Origin: Tetranychus cinnabarinus | Lineage: Eukaryota; Arthropoda; Arachnida; Trombidiformes; Tetranychidae | NCBI GenBank assembly: GCA_022266195.1 | Contig: WHVY01000001.1 | Coordinates: 19,344,001-19,408,000 of the forward strand | Length of the DNA stretch: 64,000 bases | Direction of reading: 5' to 3' | In this document: in pieces, positions 1-9,673 of the stretch | How the letters are laid out: every line of letters begins with the position of its first letter | Numbering within the stretch: position 1 is the first letter of the stretch | The notes under the pieces: model-generated | What the model was told of the DNA's origin: nothing | What the model saw: only the letters and a program-made list of their open reading frames with translations | Database searches by the model: none | Made by a program: the position numbers and the translations under genes

Positions 1-1424
1 TTGATTACACTTGCTACCAACAATGATTTAAATAACCTGTTGATAGAAATGAAAAGCGTTGATGAAGCCGTTTTGACAAATTAAATGAATCAATTAATTT
101 GATTAAGATTAAATAGCCGGGAAAAGAGGTGTGATTGAAAGAAGATACAATCCGAGAATGAAACAGATAAGAGAAGACAGAGATAGACAAAGAAAGAAGA
201 GTAAGATGATCTGAGAGATATAATTAGATAAACAGCCTGGATGTAAATAGATTCCAACGAAAAATGGTGAGTACTAAGCTCAACTTACTATGAAAAATTT
301 ACTCCTCAAAGATATCACAACCTATAAGATCAATAATTAAGTAAATTAAACAGTAAAAATCTTAACTACTGTGATTATTAAATCCACAACAGGTAATGCT
401 AAAGCGCGACATCTTTTGCTTGAAAAAGAAAATGTAAGAGATGGAGACAGAAAGAGACAAAGAAGATCAAGGTAACTAAGGATGTTGAGGGGTGAAAAAG
501 ACAGACAATGGATTCAGACGACTTACAATTGGAATGGTACTGTTTTGTTGATTGATGATTTTGATTTCCAATGATATGATTGCGAACATGATACATGTAT
601 AATAGATAAGGATAAAATTAGGAAAAATGATGAGAAATTTTTCATATTGAAAATCAGTTGAAACCAGTCAAAAAGCACTTATCAACAAGTTATTTTTGCT
701 TGACAAAGTGACCTTTCAAACTTACTTGCAATGGCCATTGATTGTCTCATTTCTATTCCTATCTGGACAAATAATCTGATTAACTTTTAAAGAGTTTAAA
801 TTTAAATGATTTAAATTTCTCCAAACTCGCTTATTTAACGATTTAAATGATTATTGTGAGTGCAATAGTACCAAGAAGCGATCTTTCGGTGCATTGTTAC
901 TTCTTTTGTTTTAGTCCTATTTGGCAGCAACATGTCAAAGTTGCCATGAGACTATTAGATTAAATTGGGTTTAATTAGCTCTGAGTGTAGTTTATGAGTA
1001 TTGGTAATACTATGTGGCAATGTTAGCAACTGTTGCTGTGTTGAACGTTGTACGGTTTTTGTACTCGTTGAAAAAAATGGTTAATTTTTGTAATTTCAAC
1101 TCTTTACCATACTCAAGATTAATCTGATTTAGATTGAACAAATTGAGAGATTGAAATTGAATGCTATTCAATAATCAATTATCTTGTTTTTCAACTTTGA
1201 TAAATTAAAAGTGACAAATGGATATTATCTGTTTTGATATTTCTTTCTTTGTTTAATAGACTGTAATGTTTTTACTGAGTAGAAATCATTAACATATTTG
1301 ATATTAACCAAGGTTAATTGATGAGAAGTAAAATAACCGGTTAAGCAAGGTATATATGAATGATAATATTTGACCCAAACAAATCTCTTTATAAGAGATA
1401 GAGGGTGAAAAGAGGAAAAGGAAA
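1..1424. other. AT-rich intergenic DNA
   Basis: No open frame here has recognisable domains or a credible exon structure. The sequence is AT-rich with short homopolymers and palindromic AT motifs such as ATTTAAAT near 795-850. The last part presumably contains the 3' flank of the minus-strand REEP gene that ends at 1425. I saw no RNA gene. Confidence 0.6.
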
Positions 1425-2009
1425 TTAATCTGATTTATCACCGCCAGATTTCAAAGCATCGGTGACTCCTTTGCGAACCTTATCAGCTATGGGTCCAGCC
1501 AAGCTACTCTTTACTTTGTCTAAATTATCACTTATGACATCTTTTCTTTTAAGATAATAGGGACGAATTATCTTTGAATAAAGAACATTGGAACCATTCT
1601 TTTCAATGGGAAGGAAACACCAGACAAGAAAAACAATCTTAGCCAACCAGTAGAAAGGGAACCACATGAAAATAGTGTCAGCAAAGAATTCAATCAAACT
1701 GAAGAAAGCGAACACAACCCAATAAGTTAACCATTTACGATCATCATCTGCATTAGCAGTTTCCAAGGCATTCAGGGACTGGTAAGCTGGATACAGAAAA
1801 CCAACAGCATTGCATAGAAGAGCAGCAAAAGAACCAAATATCATGTACAAACCAAATATACTGACAATTCCATTGGCGATGTACTTCTTCTTAATATTGG
1901 TATTGGCCTCAATAATACCCAAAGCTTTGGTCAGCACATTTTCCTTCTCTAAAAAACTTTCCAAAGTGACATTGTAAGTGTTCAAAAGGTTGGCAAACAT
2001 TTCGGTCAT
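1425..2009 (-). CDS. REEP5/6-like (TB2/DP1/HVA22 family) ER membrane-shaping protein
   Basis: A 194-residue intact single-exon frame. The family (REEP5/6, yeast Yop1, plant HVA22) makes wedge-like hairpins that curve tubular ER. Seen in the sequence: a hydrophobic stretch at about residues 48-72 running into the family signature YPAYQSLNALE (73-83), then WLTYWVVFAFFSLIEFF (93-109), WFPFYWLAKIVFLVWCFLP (116-134), and the G-x-x-x-LY-x-x-IIRPYYLK segment (139-154). A charged, probably amphipathic C-terminal tail follows. Length matches animal REEP5/6 (about 190). The start is the first of two nearby ATGs (MTEM). An unspliced frame could mean a natural single-exon gene or a retrocopy; there is no damage to suggest a pseudogene. 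I am sure of the family, not of which REEP paralogue. Confidence 0.93.
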   Translation of the reverse strand: MTEMFANLLNTYNVTLESFLEKENVLTKALGIIEANTNIKKKYIANGIVSIFGLYMIFGSFAALLCNAVGFLYPAYQSLNALETANADDDRKWLTYWVVFAFFSLIEFFADTIFMWFPFYWLAKIVFLVWCFLPIEKNGSNVLYSKIIRPYYLKRKDVISDNLDKVKSSLAGPIADKVRKGVTDALKSGGDKSD

Positions 2010-3421
2010 CTTGATTAAGATAGGTGTATATAAAAAAAATATGAAAAAAACAGGCAGGAAATGCGATCAGTTAATAAAGAACAGTTTAACAGTATTTTAT
2101 TTACAACGAATGAGCTATTCAAGACATAAAAAGGTTGCGGATAAAAAGGCAGCTTTCTCCTCTTGAAAAAAATCTCAACCCCCTTATGTTGTCAAGGATG
2201 CAAATTTACATAATCTGGTAAACAGAGTTGCCTATTTTCACATCAAAGTTTTGATTCTGGTTACAATGATTCGCAAAAGATGAAATTATTGACAGAAATA
2301 AATGGATTACTTTTGTTTTAAGAAGCATCATAATAGAGTTGAAATATTAAATAGAGATTAACAAAACATATCATGTAATCTGTTTCAAATTTATTAACAC
2401 GAGCTATGAAGACTATTTATAAAGACTTTTTCCTATGAATAACCAATTGCTATTTCTACTTCTTGAAAGAGCCTATTTGTCCGAAATATATTGTACAAAT
2501 AGTCTCAAAGCCTATTCATACGAATGAGAGTTATAACGCCATCTCTTGTGGAATTCAAACACTAAGCTAAAAAAGACTAAATTTTCTGTCTCTGTACGAA
2601 CAAATCAGTTCGATTTGCAGTTTGACCTTTCACATTCAGTACCCGCAAGAGCAAGAGTCCTGAAAGTTATTATTCGTTAGTAAAAATTGTTAGTTTACAT
2701 CAAAAATTGAGCACTTTTTACAATTTATGAACAGTTCTCTCGATTTTGGCCACTTTGAGCATCAATATCTCGAGAATGGTGTTCAATCCTTGATATGTAC
2801 CAACAATTTTTATCGACCAATAATAAGTTTCAGTTCCCTTACTCCTACGATCTTAGAAAGCGGTCGGTTTTACGAAAATCGACTTGATCTGTTGTACAGA
2901 AACAGAAAATTTTATCTCTCAAAATAAGTGCATTTTCTGGCTGTTCATTAAAAGTTTCATCAATTTCATGAAAAAATCTGCTGTCATGAAAAAAAAATAA
3001 ATGAAAAAAGGCAATCGAAATTCGACTTTCACCTCGATTTCCTCAAAAACTATCAACCAGAGAAAGCTTTAAATCGCACAAATTGACTCAGTTTTCATGT
3101 CCCTACAAACCAGCAGAATCTAAATTTGAAGGAAATCAATTTTTACCCGTTTTTGCCCATTTGTGTAAATTTGTGCATAAAATATGATGATTATGTCCAA
3201 AGAGTAAAGTAATAAGAGGTATCACGAGATGATCGCAGATTAAGGTTTCGTTTACCCGGGTGAAAGCCGGACATCTACATGTACATGACCTCTCCATTAC
3301 TCTAAGGTTGAGATTTAACTCTCCAGTTCACTATCAGAAGGCGCTTTAAGTGAACAAGTTTAGACAAGAAAATGAAAACAAAATATTAATCAAACTTTAA
3401 ATCAAACAAACAATCCAATGT
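2010..3421. other. Intergenic stretch without recognisable genes
   Basis: This holds the REEP 5' flank and then about 1.3 kb of unassigned sequence. The 2570-3240 part is somewhat richer in GC and short open stretches than its surroundings, which could be an old repeat. Short inverted matches (TATGAACAG near 2726 and CTGTTCATT near 2941) hint at a small decayed element. I could not assign a family, and the small frames in it look random. Confidence 0.4.
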
Positions 3422-3571
3422 TTAATAAAAATTTTTCAATTGGCTCTTTAATTGGACGAATCTTTTGAGCTTTTGATTTCCAGTGCCATCTGAGTGACCG
3501 AATGTAGTAAATCTTAACTTGAAAGATTTACCATCTTCATGCTCTCTCATGTAAATTGTAACAGGCAAAAT
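3422..3571 (-). other. Possible terminal coding exon of an unidentified gene (minus strand)
   Basis: On the minus strand a good 3' splice site (CATTTACAG) at 3572-3580 is followed in phase 0 by 49 codons and a stop, with coding-like composition (ILPVTIYMREHEDGKSF at its start). The longer open frame through 3688 is antisense to the QNG1 fragment and is probably not the real extension. I do not recognise the protein. No upstream exon was found, so this may be a last exon, a relic or chance. Confidence 0.25.
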
Positions 3572-3599
3572 CTGTAAATGGTTTCGTGTGTGTACTTGT

Positions 3600-3887
3600 A
3601 TGGATTTTTTAGTTGACTCCCTTAACTTTTCCTTCTGGCCGGACGAAGATAAAGAGTTTGCTGTGACATACAAAGATATCGAGTACACTGGCTATTGGGC
3701 TTTATGTGCAATCATTAATCGAGCACTTGATCAAGGTATTCCAATGGTCAATCCAGATTACTATTCTGATTTAAGTTTAGATCAGGTTAAAAGAATATTT
3801 CGCGCTCATAGAAAGGGTAACCCTAATGAACCAATGGATCTGCCTTTGTTGGAGGAAAGACATTTTATTAACAATTGCAACTATTAA
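3600..3887 (+). pseudogene. QNG1: Queuosine salvage protein (QNG1/DUF2419, C9orf64-like) gene fragment
   Basis: QNG1 proteins are queuosine-nucleotide glycosidases that release queuine so that it can be reinserted into tRNA. They are usually about 340 residues; here only about 95 are present. Visible family features are the VDSLNFSFWPDEDKEF segment, the block TGYWALCAIINRALDQGIP, NPDYYSDLSLDQVKRIF, and LPLLEERH near the end. The reading frame is open from ATG 3600, but the N-terminal third and the C-terminal half of the family are missing. Directly after the LLEERH motif the frame runs into the duplicated block that carries the 3' end of TCF copy 1 and stops. I read it as a 5'- and 3'-truncated relic. 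An internal exon of a larger rearranged gene is less likely. Confidence 0.8.
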
Positions 3888-4860
3888 TAAATACAACTTA
3901 AAAAATATTTAATCAACTATATGTTCATTTGATGAAAATCTTATGCATTTCTTCTTTCTCCTGCATGGTTTGCACCAACTTGATTGATCTTCAAGACCAA
4001 AACGCGCTCTACACTTTTTCAAAGCTCCTTCAGCTCGAGATTTTTCTCTCTTTTTCTTCTTCTTATTGTTAGCTGAATAATTATCTTTGGCAGTCCAACA
4101 CGGATAAAGTTCTCGATGAACATCCCTCGCTGACCTAGCTTTTTCATAATATTTCTGCTGCTCCTCTGGACTTAAATCATGCCACATTTTCCCTAAAATT
4201 TGGTTTATAGTCGCAGACTCTTTCTTAGCACTTTCAGCCGCAACTTGAGCACGGTTTTCTTTCATGAACAACATAAAAGCATTCAAAGGTTTTTTCACAT
4301 GAAGCGATGACGATGAGGATGAAAGTTGATTGAATTGGGTTGTATCAGGTGGCGGTGTATGCACTTGAGAGTTTGGTGAAGCGATATGATGGGGAGATTG
4401 AAAAATTGGATGAAAATGGTGGGTCATTGAGGGTGGTAAGAAATGTCCAAAACGAAAATTATGCTGATAAATCCCGGTTGAAGATGAATTAAAATATGGA
4501 GGGAAAGGCGGTGGAAGTCCCATTGGATGCCATGGCGGTGGAATCATGTGAGCCGGTGGTGGAAGTAAATCGAATGCAGGTGAAGTGTATGGATTCCCAT
4601 GGTAAGGCACAAATTTAAAGTGTTCAAGCAGATTATTTTTCAGTGAAGAATGCAAAGTTTCCGAGGCAAGTTTATCCTCTTCACCTTCTTCTGCAAATTC
4701 TTTAATTTCATCGTTAGAAGCAAGTTCATCATGGGACATATTGAGGAGAAACGAAAAAAACAAAAAAAAACAAAAAACAAACAAATAGACTTGATGTTAC
4801 TTGCGTTCAACTTGTGAATGTTGAAGGTACAGCCTCCAAACCAAAGAGTATAACAAGAGA
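3862..4860 (-). repeat. TCF duplication block, copy 1
   Basis: The whole TCF copy 1 with its short 3' flank and about 110 bases of 5' flank is a diverged copy of 31670-32760. The 3' edge of similarity lies at about 3862, exactly where the QNG1 fragment is cut off. The 5' edge includes the shared leader GCGTTCAACTTGTGAATGTT, also found upstream of copy 2 at about 7089-7108. Confidence 0.85.
3909..4739 (-). CDS. Intronless TCF/LEF (pangolin-like) transcription factor, copy 1
   Basis: 276 residues from MSHDEL. TCF/LEF proteins bind Wnt-response DNA and recruit beta-catenin. In order: an N-terminal motif NDEIKEFAEEGE resembling the beta-catenin-binding NDELISFKDEGE; a Pro/His-rich linker; an HMG box from about 147 (KKPLNAFMLFMKENRAQ, then NQILGKMWHDL and YYEKAR); a basic tail KKKKKREK; and a C-clamp with Cys 243, 256, 259 and 265 (KKCRARFGL, WCKPCRRKKKC). 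Compared with copies 2 and 3 it lacks about 35 linker residues. It also carries Ala where the others have Lys in the beta-catenin motif (EFAEEG versus EFKEEG). Typical TCFs are longer and multi-exon; this one has no introns. I chose the start at MSHDEL because all three copies share it, although the frame stays open 45 bases upstream. Confidence 0.9.
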   Translation of the reverse strand: MSHDELASNDEIKEFAEEGEEDKLASETLHSSLKNNLLEHFKFVPYHGNPYTSPAFDLLPPPAHMIPPPWHPMGLPPPFPPYFNSSSTGIYQHNFRFGHFLPPSMTHHFHPIFQSPHHIASPNSQVHTPPPDTTQFNQLSSSSSSLHVKKPLNAFMLFMKENRAQVAAESAKKESATINQILGKMWHDLSPEEQQKYYEKARSARDVHRELYPCWTAKDNYSANNKKKKKREKSRAEGALKKCRARFGLEDQSSWCKPCRRKKKCIRFSSNEHIVD

Positions 4861-5148
4861 GACCCAAAGAGGAGCAAGAGGTAGCACGAGGATGGAAGAC
4901 CTCGAATTGAGATAAGGGCAATCGCAATCGGTTGATAGATGGGTCTGATTGAAAGAGAAAAGAAAGAGAAAAAGAAAGAAAAAATTAACCTCTTTGAATG
5001 ATCTCTTCAAATTAAAAGTTGATTTTTTATAATTTTTCACAATTCTTATTTCTTCTCTTTCTTAGAGCCATCTATCAACCGATTGTTTAGTTATTTTTAT
5101 CTCAATTTGAGGTCTTCTGTTCTCGTTTAGTCTCTTGTTACTCTTTGG
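4841..5148. repeat. Inverted repeat of the TCF copy 1 5' flank
   Basis: Left arm is about 4841-4970, right arm about 5045-5148, spacer under 100-125 bases. Matching pieces are CAATCGGTTGATAGATGG (4925-4942) against its complement at 5068-5085, the GAAGACCTCGAATTGAGATAA region (about 4894-4914) against 5097-5118, and CCAAAGAGTATAACAAGAGA (4841-4860) against 5131-5148. The left arm is the TCF 5' flank, so the right arm is an inverted partial copy of that flank facing the homeobox fragment. The arms are imperfect. Confidence 0.8.
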
Positions 5149-5149
5149 A

Positions 5150-5881
5150 TAATAGTAAATGATTTGATTTTGACAAACATTTCATATTCATAACCAACTC
5201 CATCTGCATTGAAAGTAAGTCTTTAACCAGCAAGTTGATCAAAGTGTTTAAAGATAAAGAGTAAAATTGGAAACCCAAAAAAAAACAGAAAAATATTTAC
5301 ATTTGTTTTCATTTTCATTTGTTTCCAAAGGTTTAAAGATTTTTGATAATGGTGATCATGGTGAGGTTAATGATTCACTTGGGATGTTTAAGTGTTCACC
5401 TTTGGATAAAAGTAAAGTTAACCAATTGAACGTTAATCATGTTAAAGAATCAATTAAACCGTCTTTTACTAATTGTTGCCAGTGTTTTCATAATTATCAC
5501 GTTAATCTAACCTATGAACCTTCTCAGGAGTTTGAAGGTTCAACCAGAAATGAAGGTAAACCTTCATTAAGATCCTCATCACCTCTATCATATTCATTAT
5601 CCTCATGTTCATCTTCAACCTCATCATCATCATTATCATCGAAAACAATCAATTCACTTGCAAGAGGAACACCATTTTCACCAAATGATTGTACAATCAT
5701 GAGACCATTAAATCATTCAACTGACCATTGGTTACCAGTAAGCTCACTCTCACCATTAGGAACCTTGTTAAATTGTCCTGGTTCATTAGTCAGCCCATCT
5801 AATAATGGGAATAATGAATTGAAATTTGAAAATGAAATTGAAGCTCATCAAGATTATGGTATTGATTTTATTTACCTGTAG
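5150..5881 (+). pseudogene. Truncated homeobox-gene copy (exon 2 only, no homeodomain)
   Basis: Near-identical to the 5' region and exon 2 of the homeobox gene at 9674-29783. It keeps the intron-1 tail, the acceptor at 5329-5330 and the coding part up to about 5865, read as SLKIFDNGDHGEVNDSLGMF and so on. Differences: exon 1 with its start codon is absent (a 693-base segment is missing between 8-base ATTGAAAG repeats); 9 bases (three codons, SQV) are lost in frame after 5345; similarity ends at EAHQDYGIDF, about 45 residues before the homeodomain, and a stop follows at 5879. No DNA-binding domain can be made, so I call it a pseudogene. High identity implies a recent duplication or gene conversion. 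Confidence 0.9.
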
Positions 5882-5890
5882 ACTTTCTGA

Positions 5891-6000
5891 GGTATTCAAT
5901 CTTTAAATGAAATACTTAATGAAATAGAGGAAGACAATGACGACTGATTTCTGAATATGGTCCAAGTGATTTAGATGAATCTGACCAGAAAATCCTTTAG
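5891..6000 (+). other. Degenerate coding-like patch after the homeobox fragment
   Basis: Directly after the homeobox similarity ends, one frame reads SLNEILNEIEEDNDD to a TGA at 5945, and the next frame continues LISEYGPSDLDESDQKIL to a TAG at 5998. Together they look like one acidic protein segment with a frameshift. Acidic stretches like this are common at transposase N-termini, but nothing identifies the family. Confidence 0.25.
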
Positions 6001-6088
6001 GACTAACATGTTAATGAGTCAATAACTGTTTTAAAAATTTGATTTTCTCAATATTAATTTATTCACACTAGATGTAAAAAGCTCCATT

Positions 6089-7030
6089 TTAATCAACTCG
6101 TTGTTCATTTAATGAAAATCTTATACATTTCTTTTTTCTTCTACACGGTTTGCACCAACTTGATTGATCTTCAAGACCAAAAGTCGCTCTACACTTTTTC
6201 AAAGCTCCTTCGGCTCGAGATTTTTCTCTCTTTTTCTTCTTCTTATTGTTTGCTGAATAATTATCTTTGGCAGTCCAACACGGATAAAGTTCTCGATGCA
6301 CATCCCTTGCAGACCTAGCTTTTTCATAATATTTTTGTTGCTCTTCTGGAGTTAATGCATGCCACATTTTCCCTAAAATTTGGTTTATCGTTGCTGACTC
6401 TTTTTTAGCACTTTCAGCGGCCACTTCCGCACGGTTTTCTTTCATAAACAACATAAAAGCATTCAGAGGTTTTTTCACATGATGAAGCGATGACGATGAT
6501 AAATTACTAGATGAGGATGAAAGTTGGTTGAATTGTGTTGTATCAGGTGGCGGTGGTGGTAGTGGTGGTGGTTGTGAGGTTGGTGAAGGTGTCGGTATAT
6601 GATGATGGTGAGAAGATTGAAAAATTGGATGGAAATGGTGATGGTGGGTAATTGAGGGAGGTAAAAAATGTCCATAACGAAAATTATTTTGATAAATCCC
6701 GGTTGGAGATGGATGAAAGTATGGAGGGAAAGGCGGTGGAAGTCCCATTGGATGCCATGGCGGTGGAATCCTCATGGAAATATTCTTAGTAGATTGCAAG
6801 TCCATGGACAAATATCCACCCATGTGAGCCGGTGGTGGTGGATGGTGAAGTAAATCCAATGGAGGTGAAGTGTATGGCGAGGGATTCCCATGGTAAGGCA
6901 CAAACTTAAACGATTCAATTAAATTATTCTTTAATGATGAGTGTAAAGTTTCCGAGGCAAGTTTATCTTCTTCACCTTCTTCTTTAAATTCCTTAATTTC
7001 ATCGTTAGAAGCAAGTTCATCATTGGACAT
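6089..7030 (-). CDS. Intronless TCF/LEF (pangolin-like) transcription factor, copy 2
   Basis: 313 residues from MSNDEL. It has the same architecture as the other copies: NDEIKEFKEEGE at residues 9-20 (beta-catenin-binding-like), a long Pro/His/Ser linker with His and Pro runs, an HMG box from about 184 (KKPLNAFMLFMKENRAE, NQILGKMWHAL), basic KKKKKREK, and a C-clamp with Cys 280, 293, 296 and 302. It is the most divergent in the C-terminal half: RAEV for RAQV, WHALTPEE for WHDLSPEE, RATFGL for RARFGL, and a different tail (LNEQRVD). RATFGL changes a normally conserved Arg of the C-clamp. Its 5' leader shares GCGTTCAACTTGTGAATGTT with the other copies and diverges beyond about 7130. The frame is open to 7099, but the shared start is preferred. 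Confidence 0.9.
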   Translation of the reverse strand: MSNDELASNDEIKEFKEEGEEDKLASETLHSSLKNNLIESFKFVPYHGNPSPYTSPPLDLLHHPPPPAHMGGYLSMDLQSTKNISMRIPPPWHPMGLPPPFPPYFHPSPTGIYQNNFRYGHFLPPSITHHHHFHPIFQSSHHHHIPTPSPTSQPPPLPPPPPDTTQFNQLSSSSSNLSSSSLHHVKKPLNAFMLFMKENRAEVAAESAKKESATINQILGKMWHALTPEEQQKYYEKARSARDVHRELYPCWTAKDNYSANNKKKKKREKSRAEGALKKCRATFGLEDQSSWCKPCRRKKKCIRFSLNEQRVD

Positions 7031-7129
7031 GATGAGGAGAAAGAAAACAACGCAAAAACAAATAGAGCCACAGAAATTAAACTTGTAACTGGCGTTCAAC
7101 TTGTGAATGTTGAAAGTACAGCCCCCAAA

Positions 7130-8949
7130 CGTCTAGAGAGATAGCGCATGTCTCAACAAACACACTTGAATCCAAAATGTATACAGTTTGATAAAATGGA
7201 CTTGAAACTGAAGTTCCTCATCGGAATTTACGATTTCCAGTATGACCCGCGTCTCATATCCTCCTGTGAAACTGGGTCTGCCATCCCACAGCACATAATT
7301 CAATCATGTCCACTCTTCTCAGAATGAAAATACAATAACCTGATTATATACAATAAGATGATGAGATTCACTGTAAATAGCTTATTTACACTATTTTCAC
7401 TATCTATCTCAAGCAACACTAATGTTCATTACAATTTACAGTTAAATCTAACCGCCAATTAAATACTGGAAATAAATTTAATACAAATAAATGATAGGAA
7501 AGACGATTTAAATGAAAATATGAAAATGAGAGAAAACAAAAATGTAAAGATTTGAGTGAAACTCCGAGAGTCTAGAGATTGAACAATTGTCCAACAAATT
7601 GATACATTAGTTTCTGGTTTAATGAAACAACATTGAATCCACTCTTCACTATCATTAATCCGATGCGTTAATCCAATGCATTAAGTAACAATGCTATTAA
7701 TCCATGAATTGAATGGTAACACTGGTCATAACATTATTTCAATGGCAATTGATTTACAATTTACATTCTTGATGAAAGTAGTGATACAATTGTAAGAGAT
7801 GCACTTTTAATGAAAGATGAATTGAGGATAAAATTTGCACAAATGCAATATTGATACATTATAAAAGTTCATGCAAGTGGAAAGTGATTCGATGGGAAAA
7901 AAAGATGTTGATCATGAGGGTGATGAAGATTGGATAACGGATGTTGAAGCAATTTCAAGATAATCACGAAAGATGTTGGATTAAAGGTTAATGGTGTTCA
8001 TCTAAAGAGTAGGAGTCTCTAGAGTGCCATCAAAAATAAGATGAAGATAAAAATGCATTTTCATCCTTTTCATCCCAATCTATAGGATGTTGAAGCATAA
8101 AGAGCATGAAAAAGTGAAATATAGTTTGAGCTTTTTGGTTCCTTCTCTGGTATAGGATTTTCAATGTTAACTGTAACTGTTCAATTGTGACTAAGGACGT
8201 GAAAAGGTGGAGCTTGGATCAAAAGATGAGCAAGGAAAAAGATGAACTTGCATCAAAATTTATGAGTGAATCAATCTGTGAACAGCTCAATAAACTAATA
8301 TTTTGATTAAAAGTTGTCGATCGATTTGTTGTTTGCTGAGCGCTGTTTGTTTATGGCCTTGTTGAAGGCGCTTCTTTTGCAGTTGACCACAAATGCGATT
8401 ATTTGCTGTTGAAATGATAATTGAAGTTGATAAAGTTGCGCTTCCATTACAGCTAATCATTAGACACCATTAGATGTGCATAAATACAGAGAGACAGCAA
8501 TTTATTTAATACTTTTTGCAAACATTTTCAAGAATCCATTTTACAGCCTCAAACCGAAATGGTTGCTTTAGAGGGTAAACTTCAACTTATCTTAATCTTT
8601 AAATCTTTTACGATTATACACTTGCCAATAAAGGGATTAAGGCTGTACAGTTGATTCTAACCCTTTGCCACACTCTTCAGTTTCCAGGGAAAAATATGCG
8701 CTTCTAATCTGAGTAAATAAAAAGGCAAAAACTTTGAAACAAAGAAAAAAATTTACGACTTGACGAACCTTGAAATGCTTAAAATATCAAATATTTTGAC
8801 TTTTCGTTGAAAGGCTCAGAAAGATTAAGATATCGAGTTATTTTTATTAACTTTAACCTTTAACCATTAACATAAGTCGCCTTTCAACATCTATAATTGT
8901 TGATTCAAAATGATTACAATTTCAATGTTTCAAATCATTTTCATGTTGA
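7130..8949. other. Intergenic DNA between TCF copy 2 and the homeobox gene
   Basis: AT-rich sequence without long frames or recognisable domains. It would contain the promoters of the minus-strand TCF copy 2 and, toward its right end, part of the homeobox upstream region. I could not name specific binding sites with confidence. Confidence 0.4.
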
Positions 8950-9673
8950 TAACAGCAAATGATTTGATTTTGACAAACATTTCATATCCAACTCCAACTA
9001 CATTGAAAGGAAAGCTTTAAAACATTTCAAGTTAATTCACTCGGTAAAGCTGGTAAAGTGTGTGTTCAAGTTGCATTTGATGGCAATAAAAAGTTGTCTT
9101 GTTATGGTCAAATGTATGGTTAAAGAGACACTCTTTGTGCCCATAATGATGATGATGGTGAGGACAATGGCGAGGACAGTGATGAGTACAATGATGGTCA
9201 CAAAATGACCAAAATTGGAGCCACAAAAGGGCAAAAAAACGTTTGTTAGGAGAAGGAAAAAAGTAAGGTGGAAAAAAGGTACAAAAATTGGGTTAAATTG
9301 GTTATTGGTAAAGACATAATAATGTTGTCTTGTCAAAGGAAAGGATTTAATGGTTGGAAAAGATGATTCTGATGAAAACCTTAAGTTTCAATCATCATCT
9401 TTCTCTTCATCTCTCGATCATCTTTAAGCACATTTTGACGATCAAACAGTCAGACTAACCAGATTTACAGTAAAGGTAAAAGTGATGACAAGCAATGAAA
9501 ATGTTATCATCCAAAATGAAACCTCACAAAAAGGTAATCCAATTTCATGTCGATCAATATCAAAAGTCATCATTATCATTGAAAGATGGTTCTCAGTGAA
9601 AGCAAAAGGTTAACCAAATGTAAAGTGAGTTACAGTAAAGTTGGCCAAATATTTTGTTTAATTATCATTATCA
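8950..9673 (+). promoter_or_regulatory. Homeobox-gene 5' flank / probable leader
   Basis: The first 60 bases (from about 8957) are duplicated at about 5158 in the truncated copy. The part from 9010 to 9694 is missing there. An in-frame TAA at 9659-9661 closes the frame just before the proposed start at 9674. Small frames on both strands here are His- and Ile-rich and look random. Promoter position is not resolved. Confidence 0.35.

Noticed and set aside
6475..6853. Frames overlapping TCF copy 2 on both strands
   Set aside because: Shadows of the Pro/His-rich linker codons in other frames.
9032..9336. His/Ile-rich minus-strand frames upstream of the homeobox gene
   Set aside because: They arise from GATGATG-type repeats; no start context or domain.
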